Shown here: positions 1 to 5,279 of the stretch, one piece after another
Numbering within the stretch: the stretch's first letter is position 1
Layout: each line of letters begins with the position of its first letter
From: an uncultured Bacteroidales bacterium
GTDB lineage: Bacteria > Bacteroidota > Bacteroidia > Bacteroidales > UBA932
DNA: 5,279 nucleotides
Direction of reading: 5' to 3'
Assembly: GCA_945982095.1 (NCBI GenBank)
Contig: CAMFRR010000078.1
Span: forward strand, 1 to 5,279
The notes under the pieces: model-generated
Told to the model about the DNA's origin: nothing
Seen by the model: the letters and a program-made list of their open reading frames with translations, nothing else
Databases searched by the model: none
Program-made: the position numbers and the translations under genes

Positions 1-790
1 GGTAGAACTCCTTGCCGTCATATATCATGGCCTTCCATCCATTGTGTGTGGCAGAGAATGACTCACGCAGGGTAGATACCACATATTTGAATCCGAATTC
101 CTTCATCATCTGGCTGAAAATGCCTTTGTATCCCTCAGCATCGGTCTGGCCGCCCTCAACATCTGCATCAGGCTTGAAGCCGAGACAGAGCTCAGCGTCT
201 TCTTCATTTCCTATGCAAACGTCGACATACTTCATTAGAGGACGCATGATAGAGATAGCTTTCTCCGAAGTCCAGAGTTTCTTGCGGAAATTAAGGTCCA
301 CAGACACTGTCACGCCGTGACGTTTGGCAGCCTCGCACGCAAGTCTTGTAAGCTCTGCAGCCTCATCCGAAATGGCAGGAGTGATGCCTGACCAGTGGAA
401 CCATGAGGCGCCTTCCATAATCTTGTCAAAATCGAAATCCTCTGCTTTTGCCTTAGCAATCGCCGAATCGGCACGGTCGTATATAACCTTTGAAGGACGC
501 ATTGAAGCGCCGGTTTCACAATAGTACAGGCCCACGCGCTCACCACCACGTGCAATGTAATCGGTATGCACGCCATAGCGGCGCAGTGCATTCACTGCAA
601 TCTGACCTATTTCATGTTTAGGGAGTTTGCTCACGAAATATGCTTCGTGACCATAATTGGAAAGGCTGACAGCTACATTAGCCTCGCCACCTCCCGGGAG
701 AATTCTGAAAGATTCTGATTGGATGAAACGTTCGTTTCCCGCAGGACTGAGGCGCAGCATAATCTCGCCCATTGTAATTACTTTTGCCAT
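1..790 (-). CDS. kdgK: 2-keto-3-deoxygluconate kinase, PfkB family (3' end cut by window edge)
   Basis: Likely phosphorylates 2-keto-3-deoxygluconate (KDG) with ATP to KDPG, the cytoplasmic step feeding hexuronate/pectin sugars into the Entner-Doudoroff aldolase. The 263 visible codons run without a stop from ATG at 790. The N-terminal part has the ribokinase-fold start VITMGEIMLRL and the sugar-binding stretch PGGGEANVAVSL (residues 32-43). It also has GLYYCETG (87-94) and YDRADSA (104-110), which are typical of KDG kinases. FHWSGITPA (131-139), DLNFRKKLW (165-173) and NEED (195-198, nucleotide-site region) follow. Related kinases are about 310-345 residues, so roughly 60-80 residues are missing, including the GAGD motif with the catalytic Asp. 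No Shine-Dalgarno is visible; the start is supported by the in-frame MAKVITMGE opening and a -7 box about 35 bases upstream. It is divergent from a LacI-family gene, which suggests local control. Another PfkB sugar kinase (for example fructokinase) is possible but fits less well. Confidence 0.86.
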   Translation of the reverse strand, partial: MAKVITMGEIMLRLSPAGNERFIQSESFRILPGGGEANVAVSLSNYGHEAYFVSKLPKHEIGQIAVNALRRYGVHTDYIARGGERVGLYYCETGASMRPSKVIYDRADSAIAKAKAEDFDFDKIMEGASWFHWSGITPAISDEAAELTRLACEAAKRHGVTVSVDLNFRKKLWTSEKAISIMRPLMKYVDVCIGNEEDAELCLGFKPDADVEGGQTDAEGYKGIFSQMMKEFGFKYVVSTLRESFSATHNGWKAMIYDGKEFY

Positions 791-802
791 ATTAGTTTAT
801 TA

Positions 803-812
803 ATGTTAACAT
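803..812. promoter_or_regulatory. Perfect 10-bp palindrome in the KDG kinase leader, possible operator
   Basis: ATGTTAACAT is a perfect 10-base palindrome between the predicted transcription start and the start codon of the kinase gene. A repressor bound here would block elongation or initiation. It has no central CG, unlike many LacI-family operators, and short AT-rich palindromes can occur by chance, so support is weak. Confidence 0.25.
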
Positions 813-825
813 CATAATATCGCGG

Positions 826-833
826 CAAAAATA
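826..833 (-). promoter_or_regulatory. Bacteroidetes-type -7 promoter box for the KDG kinase gene
   Basis: On the minus strand the sequence reads TATTTTTG, an exact match to the Bacteroidetes sigma factor -7 consensus TAnnTTTG. Transcription would start near 818-821, leaving a leader of about 30 bases before the ATG at 790. No convincing TTTG -33 element lies 19-21 bases upstream, so the promoter may be weak or activator/repressor dependent. Confidence 0.5.
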
Positions 834-852
834 CAAAAAAAATCCGTATTGT

Positions 853-866
853 CGTGCCCGTTCACG
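853..866. promoter_or_regulatory. Candidate LacI-family operator midway between the divergent promoters
   Basis: CGTGCCCGTTCACG is an imperfect inverted repeat with CGTG/CACG arms and a central CG at 859-860. A central CG is common in operators of LacI-family repressors. Five of seven half-site positions are symmetric. The site lies between the two -7 boxes, just upstream of both, so one bound repressor could affect both genes. The neighbouring LacI-family product is the obvious candidate ligand; this is inferred from position and symmetry only. Confidence 0.35.
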
Positions 867-886
867 GAATAATTGAGGAAATTGTT

Positions 887-894
887 TATATTTG
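887..894 (+). promoter_or_regulatory. Bacteroidetes-type -7 promoter box for the LacI-family gene
   Basis: TATATTTG matches the TAnnTTTG -7 consensus exactly. Transcription is expected to begin near 899-902, giving a leader of about 32-35 bases before the ATG at 934. This placement argues against translation starting at the in-frame TTG at 892 and makes the ATG codons at 898 and 904 unlikely. A TTG at 873-875 is too close to act as a standard -33 element. Confidence 0.55.
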
Positions 895-897
895 TAC

Positions 898-909
898 ATG
901 CAAATGCAT
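898..909. promoter_or_regulatory. ATGCA-AA-TGCAT inverted repeat over the LacI-gene transcription start, possible autoregulatory operator
   Basis: A perfect 5-base inverted repeat (ATGCA, two-base spacer AA, TGCAT) sits just downstream of the -7 box, over the expected transcription start. An overlapping inverted repeat, ATTTG-N6-CAAAT, spans 890-905. Such positions are common for autorepression. The half-sites differ from those at 803-812 and 853-866, so these three sites cannot all be copies of one operator. Confidence 0.28.
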
Positions 910-933
910 ATCAAATCGGATAAAAGCATAGCC

Positions 934-1992
934 ATGGGAGAAAAAATCACAATAATTGATGTCGCCCGCAAAGCGGGTGTATCTAAAGGCACTGTGGACA
1001 GAGTGCTGCACAATAGGGGCGAAGTATCGGCCAAAAGCGCTGAGAAAGTGCGAAGGGCCATTGAAGAATTGAATTTTCATCCTAATATGTACGCATCTTT
1101 GCTTGCATCCAGGAAGCCTAAGATTCTAGCTTGTCTCATGCCTTATGCCAATGGCGGTGAATTCTGGGCAAAAATGGAAAAGGGGTTCAAAAGCGGCGCA
1201 GACTCTGTGAGCGAGCAGAATATTCTGGTCACTTTCTTCCACTATAACCAATATGACAAGGAAGAGTTCGAGGCGGCCGCAAAAAAAATGCTTGAATCCA
1301 ATCCGGCTGGTGTGCTGATTCCTGCGCTTTTTCAAGACAGCACAGTGGAGCTGACACAGAAGCTCCACACCATGGATATACCCTACATGTATGTGGACAC
1401 AAGAGGAGAAGGTGACAATAATTATGTTGCATTCACAGGCATGCCGCGTTTCGACAGCGGAATGCTGAGCGCAGACCTTCTCACATCGAGGTTCAAGCCT
1501 GAGGATGTGGAAGACATTCTCGTTGTGCGTATCAAGCGCGATGTGAAGGGCCTATCTGACCCTACGCGAAGGCGAAGGGAAGGCTTCATGAGCTACATTC
1601 ATGAACACCTGCCTTCAAGCAAGGTCCATAATCTCTACATAAATCCTTCAGACCAGGAAGAAGCTACCCGCGAGATGGATGCCTATCTGGAAAAGCATCC
1701 TAAGCTGAAACACATCGTGATGTTCAACTCCAGGCTGCATCTTATTGCAGATAGCCTGCGCAAACACCCTTCCGAGGACAGGATAGTGATAGGTTTCGAT
1801 GACACCCCGAGCAATGTGGCCATGATGAAAGAAGGCCTGGCGACCATGCTGATTGCCCAGCACATTGAACTTCAGTCTGCCAAGGCAGTTGAAATTCTGT
1901 CAGACCATGTAATAACAAGAAAGAAACCAAAGATAAAGGACAACTTTGTACACATTGATATCCTTACCCGCTACAACATAGATAATTATTAA
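934..1992 (+). CDS. LacI-family transcriptional repressor with sugar-binding-protein-like effector domain
   Basis: A DNA-binding repressor of 352 residues, the normal LacI/GalR length. The N-terminal helix-turn-helix is clear: ITIIDVARKAGVS (residues 5-17), recognition helix starting KGTVDRVLHNRG (18-29), then the hinge segment HPNMYASLLASRK (49-61), with Leu at 56 where LacI places its minor-groove leucine. The rest resembles a type 1 periplasmic binding fold: FWAKMEKGFKSGAD (77-90), VLIPAL (127-132), YMYVDTRGEGDNN (151-163) and GFDDTPSN (287-294). There is no signal peptide or membrane segment. The ATG at 934 is chosen because the domain begins immediately after it and because upstream in-frame starts fall in or beside the promoter. 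The gene is divergent from KDG kinase, so it probably senses KDG or a hexuronate intermediate and represses that operon; the ligand is inferred from neighbourhood only. It converges on the GH3 gene with only the terminator between them. Confidence 0.93.
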   Translation: MGEKITIIDVARKAGVSKGTVDRVLHNRGEVSAKSAEKVRRAIEELNFHPNMYASLLASRKPKILACLMPYANGGEFWAKMEKGFKSGADSVSEQNILVTFFHYNQYDKEEFEAAAKKMLESNPAGVLIPALFQDSTVELTQKLHTMDIPYMYVDTRGEGDNNYVAFTGMPRFDSGMLSADLLTSRFKPEDVEDILVVRIKRDVKGLSDPTRRRREGFMSYIHEHLPSSKVHNLYINPSDQEEATREMDAYLEKHPKLKHIVMFNSRLHLIADSLRKHPSEDRIVIGFDDTPSNVAMMKEGLATMLIAQHIELQSAKAVEILSDHVITRKKPKIKDNFVHIDILTRYNIDNY

Positions 1993-2025
1993 AAAAAGCC
2001 CCGGGCCATCAGGCTTCCGGGGCTT
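1991..2025 (-). terminator. Intrinsic terminator of the acyltransferase-HAD-GH3 operon
   Basis: A perfect 9-base stem pairs AAGCCCCGG (1996-2004) with CCGGGGCTT (2017-2025). GCC and GGC inside the loop (2005-2007 and 2012-2014) can extend it by three pairs with a two-base bulge. On the minus strand the hairpin is followed by a run of seven Ts (complement of 1991-1997), a classic intrinsic terminator 8 bases after the GH3 stop. On the plus strand the downstream sequence is not T-rich, so it should stop LacI transcripts less well. The A-run begins inside the LacI stop codon. Confidence 0.85.
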
Positions 2026-2032
2026 GTCAGTG

Positions 2033-3763
2033 TTACTTGTTGTCTTTATTCTTTCCAAGTATGAGACGCAGGTTGTGTATGATGGCATGCTTGCCCTCAT
2101 CCTGCGCGAGCACATTAGGTTTGAAACGCGAAGCATCGCGGTGGTTACGGTTGAGTATGAACTCTTTGAACTTGTCAAAGGCGTGAGGCTGAAGCAGATA
2201 CACAGCAGGGTCCTTGAGTCTGAAGCTCTTTCGCTTGCTCTCGTATTCTATATTCAGCTTCATGAGGTTCTCATCCACCACCTTGGCAAAGGCATCTGCC
2301 TTCTTCTGGTCCACCTTGCGGTCAGTAAACTCAAAATACCAGTCGTAGCGGCTTTCGGTCAGATTCACATATCCTGTGTAATAGGTAAGTTTCATACCGG
2401 TAGAATCCTGGGCCTGGTCCACTGCCTTGATGAACTGGTCTTCGTACAGTTTCTCTCCCGTAATGGAAACTATGCCGTTCACCTTCTGTATCATGTGCAT
2501 GCGTGGCACGTTGATGAATGGCGATGAAATCTGGACAATATCGTTCATGTTATAGCGGTACAGGCCGCTGAAAGTGGTCACAAATGGGCAATAACGCTCG
2601 CCTTCCTTGAGCTCATAAAGCTGATAGAAAGGAGCATCAGGATCTCCCAGGTCTTTCTCACGTTTGAACTCGTAATAATGCATATGAGGCATTACCACAG
2701 TCTCATTGCTGTCGTCAAAGACAAGGCCGAAACGGCACTCAGTGGCAAAATAGCCCAACTCCTGGTGCAGGGTTGCCGATGGGATATGGCCCTGGAACTT
2801 GCGCAGATAAATCTGGGTGTTGCCGCACTTCCAAGAGCTCAGAATCTGAAGATTAGGCCAGAAGTGGCGAGGCTGTACCTGGTCATATTGAGACTGAAGC
2901 GCACGCAGTTCATAGGCCCTGTCCGGATTAGGTTTCAGCCATGGCTGTACTGCCTTGCGTATATCCTCAGGTATATCAACCTTGTCACTCAGGGTACCGT
3001 TGCCTATATCCTCAATAAACTCATCCAGCCATTTATCCACCGTATTCTGGAGTTCGACCATGGTGGAAGGGTTAGGAGCAATCCACAAGGTAACATTCCT
3101 TTCGATGGAAAATCGCATCAGGGCATAGTTACGTGCAGCATAGTCTTCAATGTTGAAAAGCTCTGTCGGAGTACAATACATCTTCTTGATGAATCCCGGA
3201 GCATCCTTCTGGGTGAAGCCGGATACGGAACCATAAACGGTGCCGTCTGGAGCGTAGCCTTCTATCTGTTTGCCCACTATGGCAAAAATCTGTCCTGAGA
3301 AGACTTTCCTACGCTGGTGAATGAAGTTATGCAGCCACAATCTGGTCATGCTGCCATAGACGTTCTTCATATAAATGCCGGAGATAGGCACATATTTAGG
3401 TTCTCCTGTACTGCCCGAAGTGGTGGCATAAAGCACTGGTTTGCCTCGGAACAATATGTCAGGCTCGCCCTGGAGCATACGATTGACATATGGGCGGTAA
3501 TCCTCAAACTCCGTAGGCTTGTTGAACTTCTGATAAAGTTCATAAAGTTCTCTTTCGCTTCGAGCCTGGAGTATTTCTTCAAAATGATGTTCTTTACCAT
3601 ACACTGAGTCCTTTGCCTCAGTCAGGATAGCTCGCAGAGTATTCCTTTGCGCTATTCGCGGAAAGGTACACGCATTACGCAGTTTCCTCATCTCTATGCT
3701 GCCTACCAGCCTCACGGCCAGATTCTGCAAAATAGGGATTCGTGAGTCGTGTTTCAATTTCAT
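2033..3763 (-). CDS. GH3-family acyl-adenylating amide synthetase
   Basis: A 576-residue protein of the GH3 family (Pfam PF03321), within the usual 500-600 range. GH3 enzymes belong to the acyl-adenylate superfamily: they activate a carboxylic acid with ATP and pass it to an amine, usually an amino acid. Plant members conjugate jasmonate and auxin; substrates of most bacterial members are unknown. Visible motifs in order are the phosphate-binding loop TTSGSTGEPKYVPIS (114-128), GYFATECRFGL (337-347) at the place of the plant Y-x-S-S-E motif, SGLYRYNMNDIV (399-410) with Asp408 expected to hold the AMP ribose, and VNGIVSITGEKLYE (428-441). No signal peptide or membrane span is seen, so it is probably cytoplasmic. 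An in-frame stop 30 bases upstream (3791-3793) supports the ATG at 3763; no Shine-Dalgarno is present. It is last in an operon after the HAD and acyltransferase genes, hinting at an acyl substrate. The C-terminal GKHAIIHNL (557-565) differs from the K-x-P-R-type motif I would expect there. Confidence 0.93.
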   Translation of the reverse strand: MKLKHDSRIPILQNLAVRLVGSIEMRKLRNACTFPRIAQRNTLRAILTEAKDSVYGKEHHFEEILQARSERELYELYQKFNKPTEFEDYRPYVNRMLQGEPDILFRGKPVLYATTSGSTGEPKYVPISGIYMKNVYGSMTRLWLHNFIHQRRKVFSGQIFAIVGKQIEGYAPDGTVYGSVSGFTQKDAPGFIKKMYCTPTELFNIEDYAARNYALMRFSIERNVTLWIAPNPSTMVELQNTVDKWLDEFIEDIGNGTLSDKVDIPEDIRKAVQPWLKPNPDRAYELRALQSQYDQVQPRHFWPNLQILSSWKCGNTQIYLRKFQGHIPSATLHQELGYFATECRFGLVFDDSNETVVMPHMHYYEFKREKDLGDPDAPFYQLYELKEGERYCPFVTTFSGLYRYNMNDIVQISSPFINVPRMHMIQKVNGIVSITGEKLYEDQFIKAVDQAQDSTGMKLTYYTGYVNLTESRYDWYFEFTDRKVDQKKADAFAKVVDENLMKLNIEYESKRKSFRLKDPAVYLLQPHAFDKFKEFILNRNHRDASRFKPNVLAQDEGKHAIIHNLRLILGKNKDNK

Positions 3764-3814
3764 GATTAGAACAATTAGGTTTATAAGGTTTCAGTATGTT
3801 CTATTTATCAGGTT
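3764..3814. other. Short AT-rich gap between HAD and GH3 genes, no promoter seen
   Basis: The 51 bases between the HAD stop codon and the GH3 start contain no TAnnTTTG box on the minus strand and no hairpin with a T-tract. This supports read-through transcription from the HAD gene into the GH3 gene, although a weak internal promoter cannot be excluded by eye. Confidence 0.4.
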
Positions 3815-4453
3815 TTATTCAAGGGCTTTGTCTATATGGGAAAGATCCAGTTTAAGAGTGTCTTTCTTCGGAACAAGGTGGAATTTCATATTGCATGACT
3901 CAGCGCCTGCTCCATCAGTATCCTCGCGGTCGCCCAACACCAGAATATTTGCGGGGTGGGTATCAATCTTCGCTGCAACATACATAAAGGCCTTGCGGCA
4001 TGGCTTGCATCCGCCGGCCGTAGGAGCATCTATCATGAGGTCAAAAAGCCCTGTATCTATGCCGAGGGCTGTAAGTTTCTCCTTTATGAAACTATACTCG
4101 CTGAAGCATACGAGTTTGAGGCCTTTTTCCTTAAGGCTTTTGAGCTTGGGCTCAACCCAAGGTTTGGGATGCATATGCTTCTTGATTGCCTTAACTTGCG
4201 ATGGCATGTATACGCCCCAATACCAACGGGATACACGAGCAACGCTTTTACCCGTCATAGCCGAAATGCGGCGGAACAGCTCATCATATGCCGCTCCCTT
4301 TGTTCCATAGAAACGGCCGGAAATCTTATGTCGGCACATACGCTCGGCGTAAAGGCTGCGCAGATGGAAAATATTGCGGATAATTACATAGAATGGCAAC
4401 TTGGAATTGTCATACAAGGTGCCGTCGAGATCGAAAATAACAGCTTTAATCAT
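3815..4453 (-). CDS. HAD-superfamily hydrolase, probable small-molecule phosphatase
   Basis: A 212-residue cytoplasmic HAD-family protein, probably removing phosphate from a small metabolite through an aspartyl-phosphate intermediate. All four HAD motifs are intact: DLDGT (residues 8-12; nucleophile Asp8 and acid/base Asp10), Ser118 in VCFSEYS, Lys150 in GGCKPCRKAF, and GDREDTDGAGA (174-184) with metal-binding Asp175 and Asp178/180. Residues 15-95, between motifs I and II, form a helical C1-type cap rich in Arg, Lys and Tyr (for example KISGRFYGTKGAAYDELFRR), typical of HAD subfamily I enzymes such as phosphoglycolate phosphatases. Substrate cannot be read from the sequence. Its ATG overlaps the acyltransferase stop by 8 bases (ATGATTAA), which suggests translational coupling and a shared role. 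Family assignment is firm; the substrate is unknown. Confidence 0.9.
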   Translation of the reverse strand: MIKAVIFDLDGTLYDNSKLPFYVIIRNIFHLRSLYAERMCRHKISGRFYGTKGAAYDELFRRISAMTGKSVARVSRWYWGVYMPSQVKAIKKHMHPKPWVEPKLKSLKEKGLKLVCFSEYSFIKEKLTALGIDTGLFDLMIDAPTAGGCKPCRKAFMYVAAKIDTHPANILVLGDREDTDGAGAESCNMKFHLVPKKDTLKLDLSHIDKALE

Positions 4454-5267
4454 TGGTGTCTACTGCTGGCCAAGGGTTTTTGATTATGCCTCCCAGACGG
4501 CATATGGCCTCGTGGGTGGCTTTTGCAAGACGTTCCACTTCCACTTTGCGCGGCTGTGAAGCATCCGGGAATATAGGCTCTCCTATCTTGATGGTAATGA
4601 GAGGTATCTCAGGAGCACCGAAAAGTTTATGTATGCCCGTACGTGGGCGAAATGACAGATTGAGAGGGACAATTGGGCAATTCCATCGGTAAGCCATTGT
4701 GAAGGCCCCTTTCTGGAAAGGACGCAGCGGCTTGTAGAAAGGCCAGCTGCGGGCCTCTGCAAATATATGCACACATGCCCCACGGCGATGATATTCATCA
4801 AAGGCGGCATTGAACTTTCTGGTAGCGCTGAGAGAGCCGTCGCTCAAAGGTATGCCTCCGAAATATTTAACGAAATATCTGTCCTTGCCCTCGAAAAGGT
4901 CAGTGAGCATTGGAATCACCAGACGTCTGCGCATGGCATGATGTACGCAAAGGGCATCCCAACGGTAACAGTGGTTGGACACGGTGACTATGCCTCCCGA
5001 GAGTTCCTTCTTATATTTCTTGAGATTTTCACGGCCTTCCACACGCATTCCGAATTTCAGTTTATTGAGCAGACGCACCAATGTGTCTGCCATGAAGTAG
5101 ACGAAATTGTTGTGAAATTTGTATGCGAAGCTGTCATCAAGAAAAGGATAATCCCCATCAGCTTTGATTTCAGTAACTTTCTGCACCGGCATCAGACGAG
5201 CCAGCGGATTATCAACAGGATAATCGATTCCTACATCGGGCACATAAGTGCCTGGAACCAACGTCAT
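4446..5267 (-). CDS. 1-acyl-glycerol-3-phosphate acyltransferase-like protein (PlsC/LPLAT family)
   Basis: A 273-residue acyltransferase of the PlsC family, which moves an acyl chain from acyl-CoA or acyl-ACP to a glycerophosphate or other acceptor at the inner membrane face. The catalytic NHx4D motif is NHCYRWD (98-104; His99, Asp104), preceded by GGIVTVS. Later come YFGGIPLSDGS (135-145, acceptor-site region), FAEARSWPF (169-177) in place of the usual FPEGTRS, and CPIVPLNL (197-204). The first 80 residues before the domain are unusually long; FVYFMADTLVRLLNKL (55-70) could be an amphipathic membrane-contact helix, but no clear transmembrane span is seen. The frame stays open to the right edge, so ATG 5267 is a provisional start. 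AGGA lies only one base before it, too close for a normal ribosome site. It overlaps the HAD gene by 8 bases and heads the visible part of the operon. The housekeeping PlsC role is less likely than a specialised acceptor, given the altered motif, but this is not certain. Confidence 0.87.
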   Translation of the reverse strand: MTLVPGTYVPDVGIDYPVDNPLARLMPVQKVTEIKADGDYPFLDDSFAYKFHNNFVYFMADTLVRLLNKLKFGMRVEGRENLKKYKKELSGGIVTVSNHCYRWDALCVHHAMRRRLVIPMLTDLFEGKDRYFVKYFGGIPLSDGSLSATRKFNAAFDEYHRRGACVHIFAEARSWPFYKPLRPFQKGAFTMAYRWNCPIVPLNLSFRPRTGIHKLFGAPEIPLITIKIGEPIFPDASQPRKVEVERLAKATHEAICRLGGIIKNPWPAVDTND

Positions 5268-5279
5268 TTCCTGATATCT

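Noticed and set aside
843..868. Wide inverted repeat TCCGT-N16-ACGGA in the divergent promoter gap
   Set aside because: It overlaps the better-centred CGTG-N6-CACG site, has a long spacer and no internal symmetry, so it is probably incidental.
1567..1583. Short CGAAGG tandem repeat inside the LacI-family gene
   Set aside because: Two exact copies plus a partial one encode the RRRREG stretch (residues 212-217); this is explained by coding content and is too short to suggest a functional repeat.
2024..2527. A 167-codon plus-strand open frame after the LacI gene
   Set aside because: It starts inside the terminator stem and is antisense to the conserved GH3 C-terminus; no family is recognisable.
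2678..3298. A 206-codon plus-strand open frame opposite the GH3 gene
   Set aside because: It lies wholly antisense to a well-supported GH3 gene, shows no recognisable domain, and has the composition of a shadow frame.
3696..4483. Plus-strand open frames of 204 and 175 codons opposite the HAD gene
   Set aside because: The minus-strand HAD frame carries all four catalytic motifs and overlaps its operon partner correctly; the plus frames overlap each other and show no motifs.
1..5279. CRISPR arrays, tRNA or rRNA genes, insertion sequences, phage or defence genes
   Set aside because: No regularly spaced repeats, tRNA-like cloverleaf, transposase motif or terminal inverted repeats were seen; almost all bases are explained by five metabolic or regulatory genes.

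Overview
The window looks like chromosomal DNA of a gut-type Bacteroidales (Bacteroides/Prevotella/Muribaculaceae-like). The evidence is two TAnnTTTG -7 promoter boxes typical of Bacteroidetes, start codons without a clear Shine-Dalgarno sequence, moderate GC with AT-rich gaps, and the protein families present. The genus is inferred, not proven. Coding density is high: five protein genes, no RNA genes, no mobile elements, and no gene-free stretch above 300 bases.

Left block (about 1-1992): a divergent pair. On the minus strand, running off the left edge, is a PfkB-family kinase that closely fits 2-keto-3-deoxygluconate (KDG) kinase. On the plus strand is a LacI-family repressor. The 143-base gap between their start codons holds two -7 boxes firing in opposite directions and three short palindromes. 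One palindrome has the central CG typical of LacI-family operators. The simplest reading is a local repressor controlling hexuronate/KDG catabolism and itself.

Right block (about 1990-5279): a minus-strand operon, read from right to left. It contains a lysophosphatidate-type acyltransferase (PlsC/LPLAT family), a HAD-superfamily phosphatase overlapping it by 8 bases, and, after 51 bases, a GH3-family acyl-adenylating amide synthetase. A strong intrinsic terminator ends the operon. It lies directly against the stop codon of the convergent LacI gene.

The most interesting part is this acyltransferase-HAD-GH3 cluster. GH3 enzymes are best known for joining amino acids to plant hormones such as auxin and jasmonate; bacterial members are poorly characterised. 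Co-transcription with an acyltransferase and a phosphatase suggests, by inference only, a small acyl-conjugate or lipid-modification pathway.
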